Positions 10,301-22,399 of a stretch of 64,000 nucleotides of DNA are shown piece by piece. The stretch lies in NCBI GenBank assembly GCA_028753945.1, contig JAPNXP010000004.1, forward strand, positions 4,464,001-4,528,000. Direction: 5' to 3'. The number at the start of each line of letters is the position of its first letter. Position 1 is the first letter of the stretch. The notes beneath the pieces are model-generated. The model was not told where the DNA came from, did no database searches, and was given only the letters and a program-made list of their open reading frames with translations. The position numbers and the translations under genes were made by a program. The stretch is from Hexactinellida sp. DTS-2022 (lineage: Eukaryota > Porifera > Hexactinellida).

Positions 10301-10606
10301 TAATACTTTTAGGGCAGTGTTTCTCAAATTGGGGGTAGCGGCCCCTTTGGGGTCTTGGAACAATTTCTAGGGGGTCGAGAGATATAATTAAGTTCCGAAA
10401 GGTCATTAGCAAGTTAAAGTGTATTCCCTCCTTCCTATGTCAGGCTTTTTTCACCATTTTGTGAAAAAAATTGAATTCAATTCAAAGTTCTATAAATAAT
10501 GGATAGCTACTATACTTGTTAGGAATAGAATATGAAAAGTATAAATAAAATTGTAGAGGGAGATGTGAATAAATAGAAATGTTAAATAATGATAATGTGT
10601 TACAAA

Positions 10607-11854
10607 TCAAAATGCTTGAAAGCAATGTTCTGGGTTCAAAGATGCAACTATAATCCTCCCTTCGCCATTGATTGCTATTCCCCTTGGCCATATGAACTCT
10701 CCTCTCTTCTCCCCTTCTCTACCGAATCTGTGGATCAACTTTCCTTCAAAAGAGAAGATAGAAACACAGTGCCTAGTAGAGTCGGTAATGAGAATATTTG
10801 AGGATTTATCGAGAATGAAAGAAGAAGGTTTAACAACTGGATTACCTTCACCCAAAGGAATCATCTCCCGAATCAATTGGTGAGAATATGTGTATAGAGA
10901 CACACAGAGATTACGAAAGGACAATATTACAATCTCATCAGAAGTTAGTTTGACATCTAAAGCTCCAGAAATATCATTGATAAAAGAGTTGAATTTGAGA
11001 TTTAAATTCAAACATTGAATTCTAGCATTTCCATATTCAGCTATATATATTCTGTCTCTGTCAGTGGAAATATCAAGTCCTCTTGGTTTGTCAAACTCTA
11101 ATTCAATCTTTCCTTTCACTCCAACTGAGTTAAGATATTTCCCTTCTGTAGAATATACATTGAGACAATGAGAGCTCAATTGTGTGACATATGCCTTGTT
11201 CTGCTTGATACAAATACCAACTGGTAAGTTCATCTTTTCACTGAATTGGAATACAAATTCAAATGATTTGTTAGAAACTTGAATACGGTCATTCCCTCCA
11301 TCACAAATGTAAATACAATTATTCACAGGATTAATAACTATACCTATAGGATAACAGAACACACCAGGTGTAGAAGACATTTTCTTGCTATGTTTCCCAA
11401 ATACCGCAACAGGATCTCCTATCTGCTTGTAGTCTCGTATTCCTTCTTTCACAGCATTAAGTCGTATCTCCCCTGCTACACTCAGTTTCTTCTCTAGCTC
11501 CACATCCCATTCCAATGATACACTCTTGTAGCTATCTTTTGCTGTTCGGAGTTTTGAATCTAGTTCATTAATGTGTGTATTAATTAAAGTTAAATTCTCA
11601 TCGAGAATTTCTTTATTTGTCTTCTTCGTAAGTGCGCTCTTAAGAGCTTCTTTAGAAACAGTTAACTCCTTGATTTGCAGAACTAATTCTCTTCCCGTGT
11701 ACTCGTCTACCAATCTCTGTAACTCTGCTAACAGATCGGCTTCTCTGGCCTGTAGCAGCTCGTGAGCTCTTATGAACTTAGTGTGTATCTCGCTACGCAC
11801 TCTCTCCGCTTGAGAGAGGAAGCTCTCTTCTCCCACACCAGAAGCACTAGCCAT
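10607..11854 (-). CDS. Coiled-coil + NHL beta-propeller protein (415 aa)
   Basis: An intact single-exon frame from ATG 11854 to TGA. Residues 1-130 are charged and heptad-rich (LLQAREADLLAELQRL, then KELTVSKEALKSAL), predicting a coiled coil for oligomerisation. A linker with SVSLEWDVELEKKLS precedes a propeller from about residue 165 with NHL-type blades: CYPIGIVINPVNNCIYICDG, LPVGICIKQNKAYVTQ, RGLDISTDRDRIYIAEYGNA, FILDKSSNILITD and a closing RGIAINGEGRIIVAS. There is no RING or B-box, unlike TRIM-NHL proteins, and no signal peptide, so a cytoplasmic adaptor or RNA/protein-binding role is inferred. The copy at 39793 is clearly homologous along its whole length and shares about 180 bp of upstream sequence. 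TTTATAG|AAC, 12 bases before the ATG, looks like the 3' splice site of a 5'UTR intron. Start choice is supported by three aligned paralogues. Confidence 0.9.
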   Translation of the reverse strand: MASASGVGEESFLSQAERVRSEIHTKFIRAHELLQAREADLLAELQRLVDEYTGRELVLQIKELTVSKEALKSALTKKTNKEILDENLTLINTHINELDSKLRTAKDSYKSVSLEWDVELEKKLSVAGEIRLNAVKEGIRDYKQIGDPVAVFGKHSKKMSSTPGVFCYPIGIVINPVNNCIYICDGGNDRIQVSNKSFEFVFQFSEKMNLPVGICIKQNKAYVTQLSSHCLNVYSTEGKYLNSVGVKGKIELEFDKPRGLDISTDRDRIYIAEYGNARIQCLNLNLKFNSFINDISGALDVKLTSDEIVILSFRNLCVSLYTYSHQLIREMIPLGEGNPVVKPSSFILDKSSNILITDSTRHCVSIFSFEGKLIHRFGREGEKRGEFIWPRGIAINGEGRIIVASLNPEHCFQAF

Positions 11855-11999
11855 TGTACAGTGTTCTATAAATGAATATTATATTCATTGAATACACAGA
11901 ATCGAAAAATGGAATCAAATATGAAGCAATTCTAGTTAATAATTTGTTTAAACTCAGAGTTTTAAGGGCTTAAGCTCTATGTGCACTCATTTTAACAAC

Positions 12000-13440
12000 C
12001 GAAAAATTGTCTCATCTTGTATGATAAAACACAAAATTCCAGTAGAACTTAGTTAAGATGTACCATCCTGTGAAAAGTACGTACTAACCGGGTACTTCTT
12101 ATCTAGTGTATTATACAGCTATTTGTAAATACGCTCCTAATCCTACTCTGATCCAATTTTCATACGCCTAAATCACAAATTAATGTTACGGTAATGCTGG
12201 ATTCGGTTAACCGGCTAATCGGTTAACCGTTGCTGACCTCAGTTAACTGTTATAGAGTTTATTAACCAGTTAGCCGGTCTGTTGAATATCAGCAGAGTTA
12301 TTGGGAAATTAATGTAAAAGTATTAAACTTTTGAATTTTATCAGAATATGTTAGTCCTAAATCCATTTCTCATCACCACTTAATAAATTTTCTTAGACAA
12401 CATTGATTTACATTTACCTAAAGCACGAAATGTATCAGTTAATATACTTATGCGGTTATACTTTATACAGCTGAGTCTTATTCTGTAGTATAATCAATTT
12501 TTATAAAGGATTTATTGTATTGAGTAGGATGGGCGGTTAACCGGTTAACCGTGGCGAGAAATCGAATTGTATCCGTAGCCTCAGATCGGTTAACCAACCC
12601 CACCCTTGGTAATTTACGGCATAGGAGAAGATTCCAAATTTTCGCGCTCCTAAATTCAAATTTTCCCCAAAAATCATGCTCCAAAAGGAGCGTCTCGCGC
12701 TCCTGGATAATTCCTTGGTCTTATCCGAAGGGATAATCCAAAAGTCGAAATACTGAATTATTCATTGAAATGAATGTATGGTGTTTAACATACTTAAAGA
12801 TAGGATTAAAGTATTTTAGTTGTCACCTACTCACTTAAACCAATTACTAAGCGAGTTCTCTGCTGATTGTAATCTAGAGTACGTACTACATGTAACTTAA
12901 TTAAAATAAATATATTTTATATAGTATGTACTTGAGAATAGAAAATGGTACTTCTTATCCGAGGTACGTCTTTTCCGAGTCCGTATTAACCGAATCATTT
13001 ATAATGGATGAGATAGGAGAAAAAAATCGGTTATTAGAGAACAGTACGTGTTATCCGAGAGACTGCGAGACTACGTCTCAAGTCGAGTACGTTCTAAGCG
13101 AGTTCCACTGTATGACTGTTTATGTTTGTCCACAATTGGTTTAGGAACCGAAAAGAACTAGAGCCTGTAAATTGTGTGAGAGGGAGGGGGCAATTCCTTA
13201 GAGAGATGATAAATTCGCCATATTGCGAGTAATGGGCTCCTAAAGTCTCATAAACCAGGGGCGTGGGTGGTGGTCGCAGCTGAAACAGACTTTCCCCCGA
13301 AACTCCGTTAACTTACTTTGTTGGATGACAAGTTGACAACCTGTCAGGAATACTCATAGTATGATTTTAATTAAAGCTCTTTAATCTATTCGTTTCTTAA
13401 TAGGTTACAAATTAAAAAAAACTATCACAATTACAGCACT
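12000..13440. other. Gene-free interval of degraded repeats
   Basis: It contains GGTTAACCGGTTAACC-type palindromic patches at about 12206-12270 and 12535-12600, a fragment with AGGAGCGCGAGA-type repeats near 12630-12710, and TA-target element ends (CTAAGCGAGTTC...) at about 12846-12860 and 13096-13113. Bases 11960-12040 match the region upstream of the NHL gene at 39610-39690. No gene seen. Confidence 0.55.
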
Positions 13441-13740
13441 GTAAGGAAAACTTACCTGTGGCAACTATCAGGGGTGGTAAAACACCCCAGGGCCACATTT
13501 GGTGTCCAAGGGTAGAAATTTAGGGAATATTATTTCCGTAAATACACAAAATGGTTTGAAGAAGTATAATAAATACCCAATCAACCAAATTACACAAAAC
13601 TCGAACCGCGGGAATATCAACTACGATCAGGGGAGGCGTTATACCCTCCTAACTAGCGACGGTGTCGTTGCATGGACAGGTCCATCCCCTTTCGGATCTT
13701 AAATACAGGAAATTCTATGCTAAAACTAGCATCAGTATTA
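13441..13740 (-). repeat. Dispersed repeat shared with 31613-31732
   Basis: Bases 13441-13553 match, inverted, 31613-31732 (TACACAAAATGGTTTGAAG, CAGGGCCACATTTGG). The other copy ends exactly at the LTR at 31733, so this is the host sequence into which the gypsy element inserted there. Confidence 0.7.
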
Positions 13741-14379
13741 ATTACTATTCAACAACATCTGTGATCAATGGGTTAGTATTCTACCCGGCCAAAAGTATTT
13801 CAACAACAATAATTTGTATTACATTCCAGCTTCTAAAGGCATAATAACATTTGTAGATGCTTCAACATCAATGTTTTAGATAAAACGATAGGTTAAGCAT
13901 AAAAATACACAACATTTTTGAATTTAAATTTCTGCTGAGGTGTTTAACTCAATATCTATATATTGAGCTAATATAGCTAATTAGATAAATAATTTCTGAT
14001 TTCACTTTTGAATTCCATATTGTCGAATCACTCTTCAAATCGTTACGGGTTTCATAGATATTGACTAAATGATATGAAATCACAATATTTTTCTGTCTGC
14101 ATTATAATCTTTGTTCTGGTTAGTGTATACTCCAATTAATTAATGTACTATGGCCACTCACAGTGATGTTCATGTAATAGCAAATCGGAATTTGCTTGCT
14201 AATAGACCAGCCTGGAGTGTTCGGATGATGGAAAAGTTTGGTTAATTAATTGAAGTTTCATTATGTTCCTTTTAAAATTAAATGTCGGGTATTTTTAAAA
14301 CAGCATATAACTTGTAACGTAGCAATAAAATTCTAGATCAGGGAACCGTAAACCTTTTGACCTGTGGACCCCACAAGGC

Positions 14380-15060
14380 GTCTCCCAATGTTGTCATATA
14401 ATTAGTTTAGCCATAAATTATCCGAACTTGTTTGATTGGTCCCAGCGAGTCAGGGTTAAAATGGAAATGTTATAAACACAAGCGGGCCTTAGGCCTGAGG
14501 ACAAATGTAATGACCAACAGTTACAATCAATAAATCACAAAATTGTTAGTATCAAAATAGTGCGCACTCCAGTGTACATTCAAAAATGGAGCGAGCTCCT
14601 TAATGCTCTGTTTATAGCATTATTGTAGAATAATAATTAGACTGACCTCAAGTTTGAAGATTGACAGAGCAAGTTGTGTAAAAGGAATGTTTGAAACGAA
14701 AGTCTAGTATTGAATTAATTACCAGAGTAGAATAAGATAAGAAGATATACTGTTGCTATTTATACTCACAGTCACAGAACTATACAACTTATTGCGCAGA
14801 AGAAATATGATATGCCACAAACTAATAATAGAATAGAATGAAAGAATGGGATTAGGAAAAGCTTGAAAGAATAAAATTTAAACGCATTATAGTATATCTA
14901 TCGGGGACATATTTCTATATAAAAACCTGACTTCGCAAAGGTGATTTCTGATGTCGAAAATGACCTTGCAGATTTAGGAAAGGTGTTAACTGATATACAA
15001 GCAATTCCAATTTTAAATTACAGGAACTCGTTGTCCACAACTCCAGGCTATGGACCTCTG
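14380..15060 (+). repeat. Long dispersed repeat, copy inverted at 30890-31620
   Basis: The segment from about 14400 (TTATCCGAACTTGT) to 15060 (CTCCAGGCTATGGACCTCTG) has an inverted counterpart at 30890-31620, about 0.7 kb. Shared landmarks are TTAGACTGACCTCAAGTTTG, GAAACGAAAGTCTAG and AACTCGTTGTCCACAACTCC. A fragment also occurs at 5040-5205. No coding frame is conserved. Confidence 0.75.
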
Positions 15061-15417
15061 TTGTAAAGATTTTGTGATTTTGTATGGCCAACATTTGCCC
15101 ACTTTTATTCTGTTCTTGAATTTCTATAGTCTATTATTGGAGCCAGAAATATTTTTGAACGGCTCTTATATAAATAGTGGATAATCACAGCAAAGACACA
15201 GTTTGGTTAACAACGAGTCTACAGTATAATATAAACCTCAACATATTAAATCGAGACTAATCCATATATCCATTCTACTTTCTTGACACTATGATTAGTT
15301 ATTGAATTCACAAAGGAAATAAACTGCATTTCAAATAGTGGGGTTCTCCCAAATAGCAAGTCGTGCTTGCATAAATTTTCTTCCTATAGATAAACATCAG
15401 ATGGATCTAATAAATCA

Positions 15418-16000
15418 TAGTGCAACCTCGATCATCCGAACTTGTCGGGTCTGTCACGAAATATTCGGTCCGGCCGGACCAAATATTTCAGTAATATTCT
15501 ATTTTAGACTTTTTGGTCCGGGTTTATTTTTCGTCCCCCGGCCCAAATTTAAACCCGACCAAATATTTCAGACTTTTTTGTCCGGTTTACATTTGGTCCC
15601 CCCAAGACGAAATATTTTATACGTTTTTGGTCCGATTGTATATTATTGTGTTCAATAGGGTAGATTATGAGAGCAATATTTCTAATAAATATGCATTTTA
15701 TTAAACAGATAAATATAGAGTTAATTTAACAACAACATTGATTTTACCATTAGTGACCTACTTAGCCATTAGTGTACCTACATGCCATGTTCTAGCTCTT
15801 TATTTATAAAGGTGTGGGCAGGGCACCGTCTACGGAGAATATAATAATAAAGGCAGTGATTTCAATACTGGGCCGCTGTATAGTCGGCACAGCAAAATAT
15901 GGTAATTTAAGCTGAACTCATTTATGGAAGACTTGAGACCAGTTCGGATAATCGAAGAGTTCAAATAATCGAATTTCGTATAATCAATGTTGCACTGTAT
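15418..16000. mobile_element. TA-target element with nested insertions
   Basis: The left end AGTGCAACCTCGATCATCCG (about 15418) and right end ending GTTGCACTGTA (about 15998) with internal TCGGATAATCG are inverted, like the related pair at 33300 and 34115-34230. Inside, from about 15452, is a TGTCACGAAATATTCGGTCC block of the GGTCCGG family (to about 15640), and at 15865-15895 a degenerate copy of the TATAGTCGGCACAG motif. No protein is encoded. Confidence 0.6.
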
Positions 16001-16048
16001 TTGTGCTGGAAATGTGGTTGCTGTATTTACCGAACTCTTTATTAATTA

Positions 16049-16589
16049 CTAGCCGGGGTCCCGCGCTTCGCCGCGGTATTCATATTCAGTTTTCCTCTCC
16101 AGGACATTCAATTGTTGTTTTCTTTCACACACAATTGACCAATTGAACTATAGACCAATAAAACTCGAGTCAGAATAATGTGAAAACTCTGCAATCTGAT
16201 AGGTCAAGGTCGGTACCCTCGCAAAGTGTGAAAAATATGCATATTGTAAATTGCAAATTATGCATTCTATTGAATTTAAAATATCATATTTGGATTCCTC
16301 ATACATACACAGATACACTAAAACCTAGATTGCACGTTTGAAATGGTTTTCTAGCAGCACTGTGAACTTTTGATAATTCCCATTGAAATGTATGGGAAGG
16401 TGCCAAAAAATAACATATTTTGAGTTAACTTCGCGAGGAATGTAAATATCTCTTAAAAACTCCTTATTCAGGGTGGTGGGATAACTCCTAGATGGCATAC
16501 AAAGTTTGGTTCAGATCTGTTGTGAACTCTCGGAGGAGATGCGAGGACAGACACACAGACAGACAAACCTACTACTTTATATATATAGA
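16049..16589 (-). mobile_element. Helitron-like non-autonomous element, copy 2
   Basis: On the minus strand it begins TCTATATATATAAAGTAGTA and ends with the ACCGCGGCGAAGCGCGGG hairpin and CTAG, followed by T. It is shorter than copy 1 (5704-6639) because it lacks the nested element and some interior sequence. Confidence 0.8.
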
Positions 16590-18260
16590 AGATAAGAATT
16601 TGTTGAGATCGTTATAATTGATTTGTATAATACGTAATCCCTAATTCTCACTTTGATAATACAAACATTTGATTCAATTCGTACTTTCGTGTGAAAATGC
16701 TATGCAGTAATCTCTATTTTGCGCACCAAGAAAGGTTTCAGGTAAAATTAAGCGGTTCCAAACGTGTGGTGTGGCATGCCTGGATAATATATTTCGTGCT
16801 TGAGTCAGCTAGTCCCGCTTCTTAAGATTGATTAACGGCTCGCAAGTTTAACTTATTATCTGTAGATAGTGTTTTTCATTAGACCGTGTTCTTACGTATT
16901 GCTATCCATGAAAAGCTAATGGAATGACCCAACATAGGTAAAGTAAATTTATAGATTCATATAGTATAGTATTCATAAGGAATAGATACTCTATACTGAG
17001 ATAATAGCAATATACTGCCTAGCCTAAATATACTGATTATAGCCTAAATTAGTGAATAAAGCATAAATTTCTGATTATAGCCTAAATTACTCATTATGGC
17101 CTAAATTACAAATTTGAGAGCAATAACTTCAGCCTTTATGATCACTGAAGTGAATAGCAGGAACGTACGCACTTGGCCTTTATCCCACCACTCCTAAAAC
17201 ATAAAGTTAACCTATAACGAGGTGTAACAAAACCTATAACATTATTAAGACTATAAATAGTTCTTGTAATCAGTATAATTCGTGAATAACAATGTGAGGA
17301 CTTACCTTACGCAACTAATAACACAGTAATTAAATGCAGCGTAGTCACTACAACAAATGAAAATAGGTTAACCATATACAAAATATCATTAAATGATTGA
17401 TCAATTACCCAAGTGTTATTAAGTCCATTTCATTGCCATACATGTCTTCTCCCTGTCCATATTCTTCCCTACAAACACAAGTAGAGTCACGCCACTTAAT
17501 TAGGCATTCTAACCTTTTAGTGCAACTTTAATGCACTCTTTTTGCATGTTTTAATTCAAAATGGTGATAATAATTTCGGTAATTTGCTTTTTGTCCGTGT
17601 ACACGATATTGTACAGATTAAACGGTTTGCCGATTACAGAAGTTGAAAGGATTTGTGCAACTAAGCATATTTAGAATATTTAAGATAACATCATGCACCT
17701 TGGTAAATGTATACTATATTAATTTATCCTATCATTTATTATCATGGCAATTACAACGTGTTGCCTATGTTTAAAAGTTTGGTTGCAATTGGGTGATACA
17801 TTTAACTCTAATAAACATAAGTCTGGAATGATTTGTTTGATTACAATATATTAGAGTAGAAAAATTTCTAAATAATAGTCAAATATAATATGCATTTGAC
17901 GGAAGGTTATATCGAAAGATAGGAAGTCTCCAAACCTAAATGTTTGCTATAAAGTTTTATTTTAAGCCATGGATCAGCGACATAAAAATTGCGCGCATAA
18001 TTTTTAAGGATTTCCCTCGGTTGTACAAAACATCATTACTCACTTCCCTAAAAAACACTAAGCAGTGTAATATGACAAAGCATTCACGAATGGAGACTTC
18101 TTATCTTTAAATAACATATTTATAGATTCCGAGGTATAGGCAAAATACCTTTGTGGAATTTGTGAAGTTCCTTATTCGCCAGAACAGTGAAATTTTAAAT
18201 TTAAATTTTCAAGAAAGTTATTTGAAAATTTACTAGGTAGGAGTTCAGAATTAGATGGTT
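16590..18260. other. Gene-free interval
   Basis: AT-rich, without a coding frame of note. Bases 17010-17110 hold a loose tandem of 'tgattatagcctaaattact' units. Nothing else recognised. Confidence 0.5.
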
Positions 18261-18265
18261 CAATT

Positions 18266-18446
18266 CGAATTAAATTCCCATTCCATAATGTCTACATTTG
18301 GGATTTAAGTTCCATTCCATAATATCTACATTTGGGATTTAAGTTCCATTCCATAATATCTACATTTGGGATTTAAGTTCCATTCCATAATATCTACATT
18401 TGGGATTTAAGTTCCATTCCATAATATCTACATTTGGGATTTAAGT
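18266..18446. repeat. 34-bp minisatellite
   Basis: Five consecutive units reading AAGTTCCATTCCATAATATC plus TACATTTGGGATTT. The first unit differs slightly (AAATTCCCATTCCATAATGT). Units 2-5 are virtually identical, so the expansion is recent. Confidence 0.95.
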
Positions 18447-19194
18447 TCCATTCCCATTCATTCACCGATTTTTTCAGATGTTAAAATTATTTGTTATAAA
18501 TTATAATTGTATGTACTATTCCTAGTAAAGATAAGTACGTAAATGAAAAATTTGGCGTATAAGTTAACAAATACATAAGGAATTTTTTAACTCACATTTC
18601 AGGAATTCTTGCACCTTCTAAACAAAAATATCATAATATTTTATAACACACATGTATGGTATAGGTGTATATCAAAAGTATGATATGTATGTTTCTTAAA
18701 TTAATTTGGAAATTAAAATTTCAGAAATAACATGCTAGTGTAGAATTTTACAGTATTCGAAACTGGTTCGGCGATGACGCACCAGGTATCTGAATGTAAT
18801 TACTCCTAGTCAAGATTAGTGAAGAGTAACGGTGGAGTTATACTTACAACCTGTCTACAATGTGTACAGTTTTATAGATATCAAAATCGTTAAATCGTCA
18901 ATGAATTGTTCAATTTCGAACAGATAGGGGTGGTACTGGTACAGCAAAGCTGGCCATCCTGAAAAATGCTTCCCCTGGATTATTTATAAGGGCTTGCAAA
19001 GTATTATTATATGACACGTCACACGTCGCAATATCAAGTTAAACAAATGTGATATCATAAACAAGGCATTAAGATATTTATTAGAACCGTGTCACAGAAT
19101 AGTGATTGGATTTTCGATCATTTTTCTGGATTGTTCTACGTCAACATATTTATTAATTATGCTTAAATACAAAGGTATTCAATCTAAAACTCAC

Positions 19195-19290
19195 CAATAT
19201 CTTTGGATGATCGGGCATTGAGCAGTGCCACCATCGCGACAACTCCGAACACGATAAGTACTTTGGATATCTTCATAATGTATTGATTTT
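19195..19290 (-). CDS. First coding exon of a secreted peptide
   Basis: ATG at 19276 starts 27 codons plus one base ending at donor ATATTG|GTGAGT (exon end 19195). The residues MKISKVLIVFGVVAMVALLN form a textbook signal peptide, followed by ARSSKDI. The 5'UTR is split by a 60-bp intron (19291-19350; donor AAAAAG|GTGAGG, acceptor ATTCTGTAG). The next exon is uncertain. A strong acceptor TTTTTCAG at about 18953 opens a frame of 33 codons in the matching phase; in another phase the same DNA reads a short Cys-containing stretch. Function unknown; a small secreted peptide is the best description. A broken paralogue of this exon lies at 26035-26095. Confidence 0.65.
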
Positions 19291-19402
19291 CTACAGAATA
19301 AATAAAGTTAATAAATTCCCAAAAAAATTATTGTGCAATATATGCCTCACCTTTTTCGTTGCAATTAACTGATAATCTTTGTTGTCTCAAGTGTTTATAT
19401 AG
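19291..19402 (-). promoter_or_regulatory. TATA promoter and 5'UTR intron of secreted-peptide gene
   Basis: On the minus strand GCTATATAAACAC (about 19391-19403) lies about 45 bp before the 5'UTR donor, so transcription probably starts near 19365. The leader exon is short and is followed by the 60-bp intron at 19291-19350. The arrangement of TATA box, short leader exon, intron and signal-peptide exon is internally consistent. Confidence 0.55.
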
Positions 19403-19710
19403 CTTTTTTATCTTGAATTACTATGGTTGGATAGTCTGGAAATTTACAAATCGAGTTATCCGTATCAGAAACTCGAGGTGGGATTTATAAATCATCCCAT
19501 TGATCATGCAAATATGATATTGTAATTCTTCAATTACCTATTTGTTAAAAAAAATAGCTTTGTATTGCTCGATAATCAGTGGGATAATCAGGGCCTGATC
19601 TACCGTGTGATATAGAGTTAGCCATGCATTTAAGGACCTTCTCCAGTGTTATTTCGTTCTCCATCAAAACAAGACCATTCTATTCCAATTCAGGAACCAC
19701 GAACGTCTTG

Positions 19711-20307
19711 CAGGGCCGTGCGAGCCTATTTTTACCTGACCAGGTCAAACCTAATTAGAGTAAACATCTGTCCCCATGAGTTAATGAGTTTCTCATTGAC
19801 ATACTTTTAGCAAACATTATCAAAAAAATTCTATTTTTAGTGCGCAGCACTTTTTGATTAATGATCCGAAATAAACGTATTTGAATGCATTTCTTAATAC
19901 TGCAATCTCTTAATTCCTCTTAGTATAAGGGTACAGGGATTCCCAGGACGAGCTAGCGAAAAAGAAAATTTTGGGCATCCATGTATTTAGGCCACTGTAC
20001 AGGGTAAGATTGAAACCACTTACTGGGAATTGACTCATATAGGTTGGCAGGTATAATTATAACAAATTTAATTAAATGTACATAGTACGTATTTGACGTA
20101 ATATTTAGATTCTCGATGGAGTCCCCTTTTCAGCGCTTTATTCGTATATAACAATAATAATTGTTTTGAAACTCATCAGTTAGTGAGAACCTGGTTTAAT
20201 GACCAAGTTGACCTGGTCATATGGCCAGGTCAACCTGGTCAGAACCTGGTCTGGATAAATCCTACCCAGGTTTGACCTGGTCAGTTTGCATTAGTGGCAC
20301 GGCCCTG
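19711..20307. mobile_element. hAT-like element with ACCTGGTC repeats
   Basis: Ends CAGGGCCGTGC and GCACGGCCCTG are exact inverted repeats, and TCTTG occurs directly outside both ends. Subterminal regions repeat GACCAGGTCAAACC/GGTTTGACCTGGTC. No transposase. 597 bp. Confidence 0.8.
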
Positions 20308-21400
20308 TCTTGGATACCTTAATACTCTCTCCATCAACAACAACAGAGAAAGAAGAGCCAACATCGATCTCGGGGAAATAGTCGATAGCTACGCAAGTAA
20401 CTCAGATCGAAGAATAGAAGTGAAATAGATTGTAATTAAATACTTAAGTCGGTGTAAACTTGTGAACTATTCTTTGTACTAATTTTTGTCTTAAGAATTG
20501 GTCCCACCTGGCTTTGGCCACATCTTCCCTATTCTAGGTGGGTAAAGTTTTAAGCTTCCATCGTACAAATGTATTTACAACTCAAACAGTGGTCAGTTGA
20601 AACCGAAGAAAATGTAACGGTTGCTATGGCCTAGCTTTATGCTTTCTGTCTTCAATATTTGTTATTTCCTTTATATTTTATCTTGTGAATGTTGTGAAAT
20701 ATAGTTAAATGGATGTTAACCAACTTCTTTAGTTTGTCAACTATATTCCCAGCCGTCAGCCATCCACGTAGCAGCACCAGTATTTACTCACCACCCGGTT
20801 CCACAGGAGCCCGTCCCGCCACTGTCTATACTACTCCCATAATGCCATATTTGTGACTTAATACGTAGACGTCTGTAGCTTTAATTCACAATTAGTGAAC
20901 AATTTTACTAATATTTAACCACTTGTTTGGGCGCCTGATTCTGTGTTTTCCTACAGATTCACTAGATACACACATGGAAATATTTACATAAATATGTGTT
21001 TCCTAACTATAGTAGCATTAGAGCTTCTTCCTTGTATTGAGAATAATATTTAATATATATTCTTTATTGTTTTGAATGTATTCAACTATGTTTAAATGGA
21101 AACTATTGTTATAAAGATTCTACAAGATTTGATACCAAACCGTTTCCATAGAATTCACATGGTATACCATCTATAGTTTCAAGGAATTCAACTTATGTTA
21201 GGTATTCTAATTTGTAACTTGGGAATTGGATCATCTTAGAAAATATGATCGCGATTCCTTCCAGTACTCCATGGCTTTATGATCTGCTATATATGACCTA
21301 GGAGATATTATAGAGCTCAATAAGTTGGGTTCCATGGTTTACAACTTACAGATGTCTATACTATTACATACAAGCGAATGACAGAATAGAAATACACAAA
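20308..21400. other. Gene-free interval
   Basis: A weakly open frame crosses the hAT insertion if the element and one TCTTG are removed, but it is short and shows no recognisable domain. No other feature seen. Confidence 0.45.
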
Positions 21401-21404
21401 CACA

Positions 21405-21463
21405 TTCTAGAGTATTACTTCAATATTTTGACAATACACAAATATTGAAGTAATACTCTAGAA
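21405..21463. repeat. Perfect 24-bp hairpin
   Basis: Arms 21405-21428 and 21440-21463 are exact reverse complements with an 11-nt loop. The arm core is CTAGAGTATTACTTCAATAT. No other copy seen. Confidence 0.9.
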
Positions 21464-21774
21464 GACAGAATATATCAATATTGATTCATTAGAAATACTT
21501 CACACCAGTCTATAACTAATGTTATTTATGTTTACTTACATAAGTTATGAGGATATACTTAAGTTATGAGGTCATATATAATTAGCTTACATGTTTGTAG
21601 TACTATCTGTACCAGCTCTATGGTACTGTTCAATGTACTTCTAATAATGCAAAACTTGTGAATAAGTATGCTCATACTGCTCATAGCTCTGAGTGCATAC
21701 TGAGTATAATACTTCGATTATTAGAAGTCTTAAGAAATTAAACGCTAATTCAACTGTAACAACAAACTCAAAAA

Positions 21775-22320
21775 TCAAAAATTACACCTGTGCCGACAGC
21801 ATGTTCCTTGGAGGTACTACTAATAAGCGACCAATCAAAAAAAGATAGTGCCTTCAGAGGAACATGTTGTCGGCACAGTTTTAATTTTAGACTTTTTATC
21901 CGTATCCTCTCCACAGAACAGCATATTATTTACCAAGAACTGAAATTTTCAGGATAGATGTCTCATGGGTTACAGATGTGCACCTGGGGTCACGATTTCT
22001 GATAATTCACATTTCCATCCCAGAAGGTGACAATCTTTAACCAATTATAATTCGATGGTTTATCGAGTAGCATTCAATTATTATAAAAGGATTTTCTATC
22101 AACTGTTAAGTGTGCATTATGGTATGCCTAACAGAGTGTGTAATTCTTTTGGTCGAGAGCATATTCATGCATCCAATCAGTTATTTGTATTCCATCAGTT
22201 TTTTCAATCAGTTATTTTACAGCATTTTCTTTTGGAGACACTATTAATCAACCAACCACCAAACTATAGTGCCTTAAAAGGACATGCTGTCGGCACAGCT
22301 GTAATTTTAGATTTTTTAGT
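21775..22320. repeat. Composite repeat with GTGCCGACAGCATGTTCC hairpins
   Basis: Two hairpin modules (21780-21895 and 22230-22318) flank a spacer that includes GGTTACAGATGTGCACCTGG. The same order occurs inverted at about 55000-55600, and the middle part again at 29385-29470. Probably a non-autonomous element of about 0.5-0.6 kb. The 110-codon frame at 22055-22387 is repeat sequence. Confidence 0.65.
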
Positions 22321-22399
22321 TTTGTTTTACAAGTCGATTACCGCCTGCCGCGTGATTAAGCTCTTTGAAAGTCCTTTTATAAATTGATTCCTGGCAGTT

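Noticed and set aside
15338-15704. Frames of 106 and 63 codons
   Set aside because: Both read through the GGTCCGG-family block; composition and overlap show they are repeat artefacts.
18266-18446. CRISPR-like direct repeats
   Set aside because: Uninterrupted 34-bp tandem units without spacers.
18830-18990. Cysteine-bearing reading of the putative second exon of the secreted peptide
   Set aside because: It needs a phase-0 junction, but the first exon ends in phase 1; kept only as an alternative within the exon entry.
20168-20185. CTGATGAG on the minus strand as hammerhead
   Set aside because: No downstream GAAA or stem II.
19601-20427. ~75-codon frame restored by removing the hAT element at 19711-20307
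   Set aside because: Length is within chance expectation and no domain or splice context supports it.
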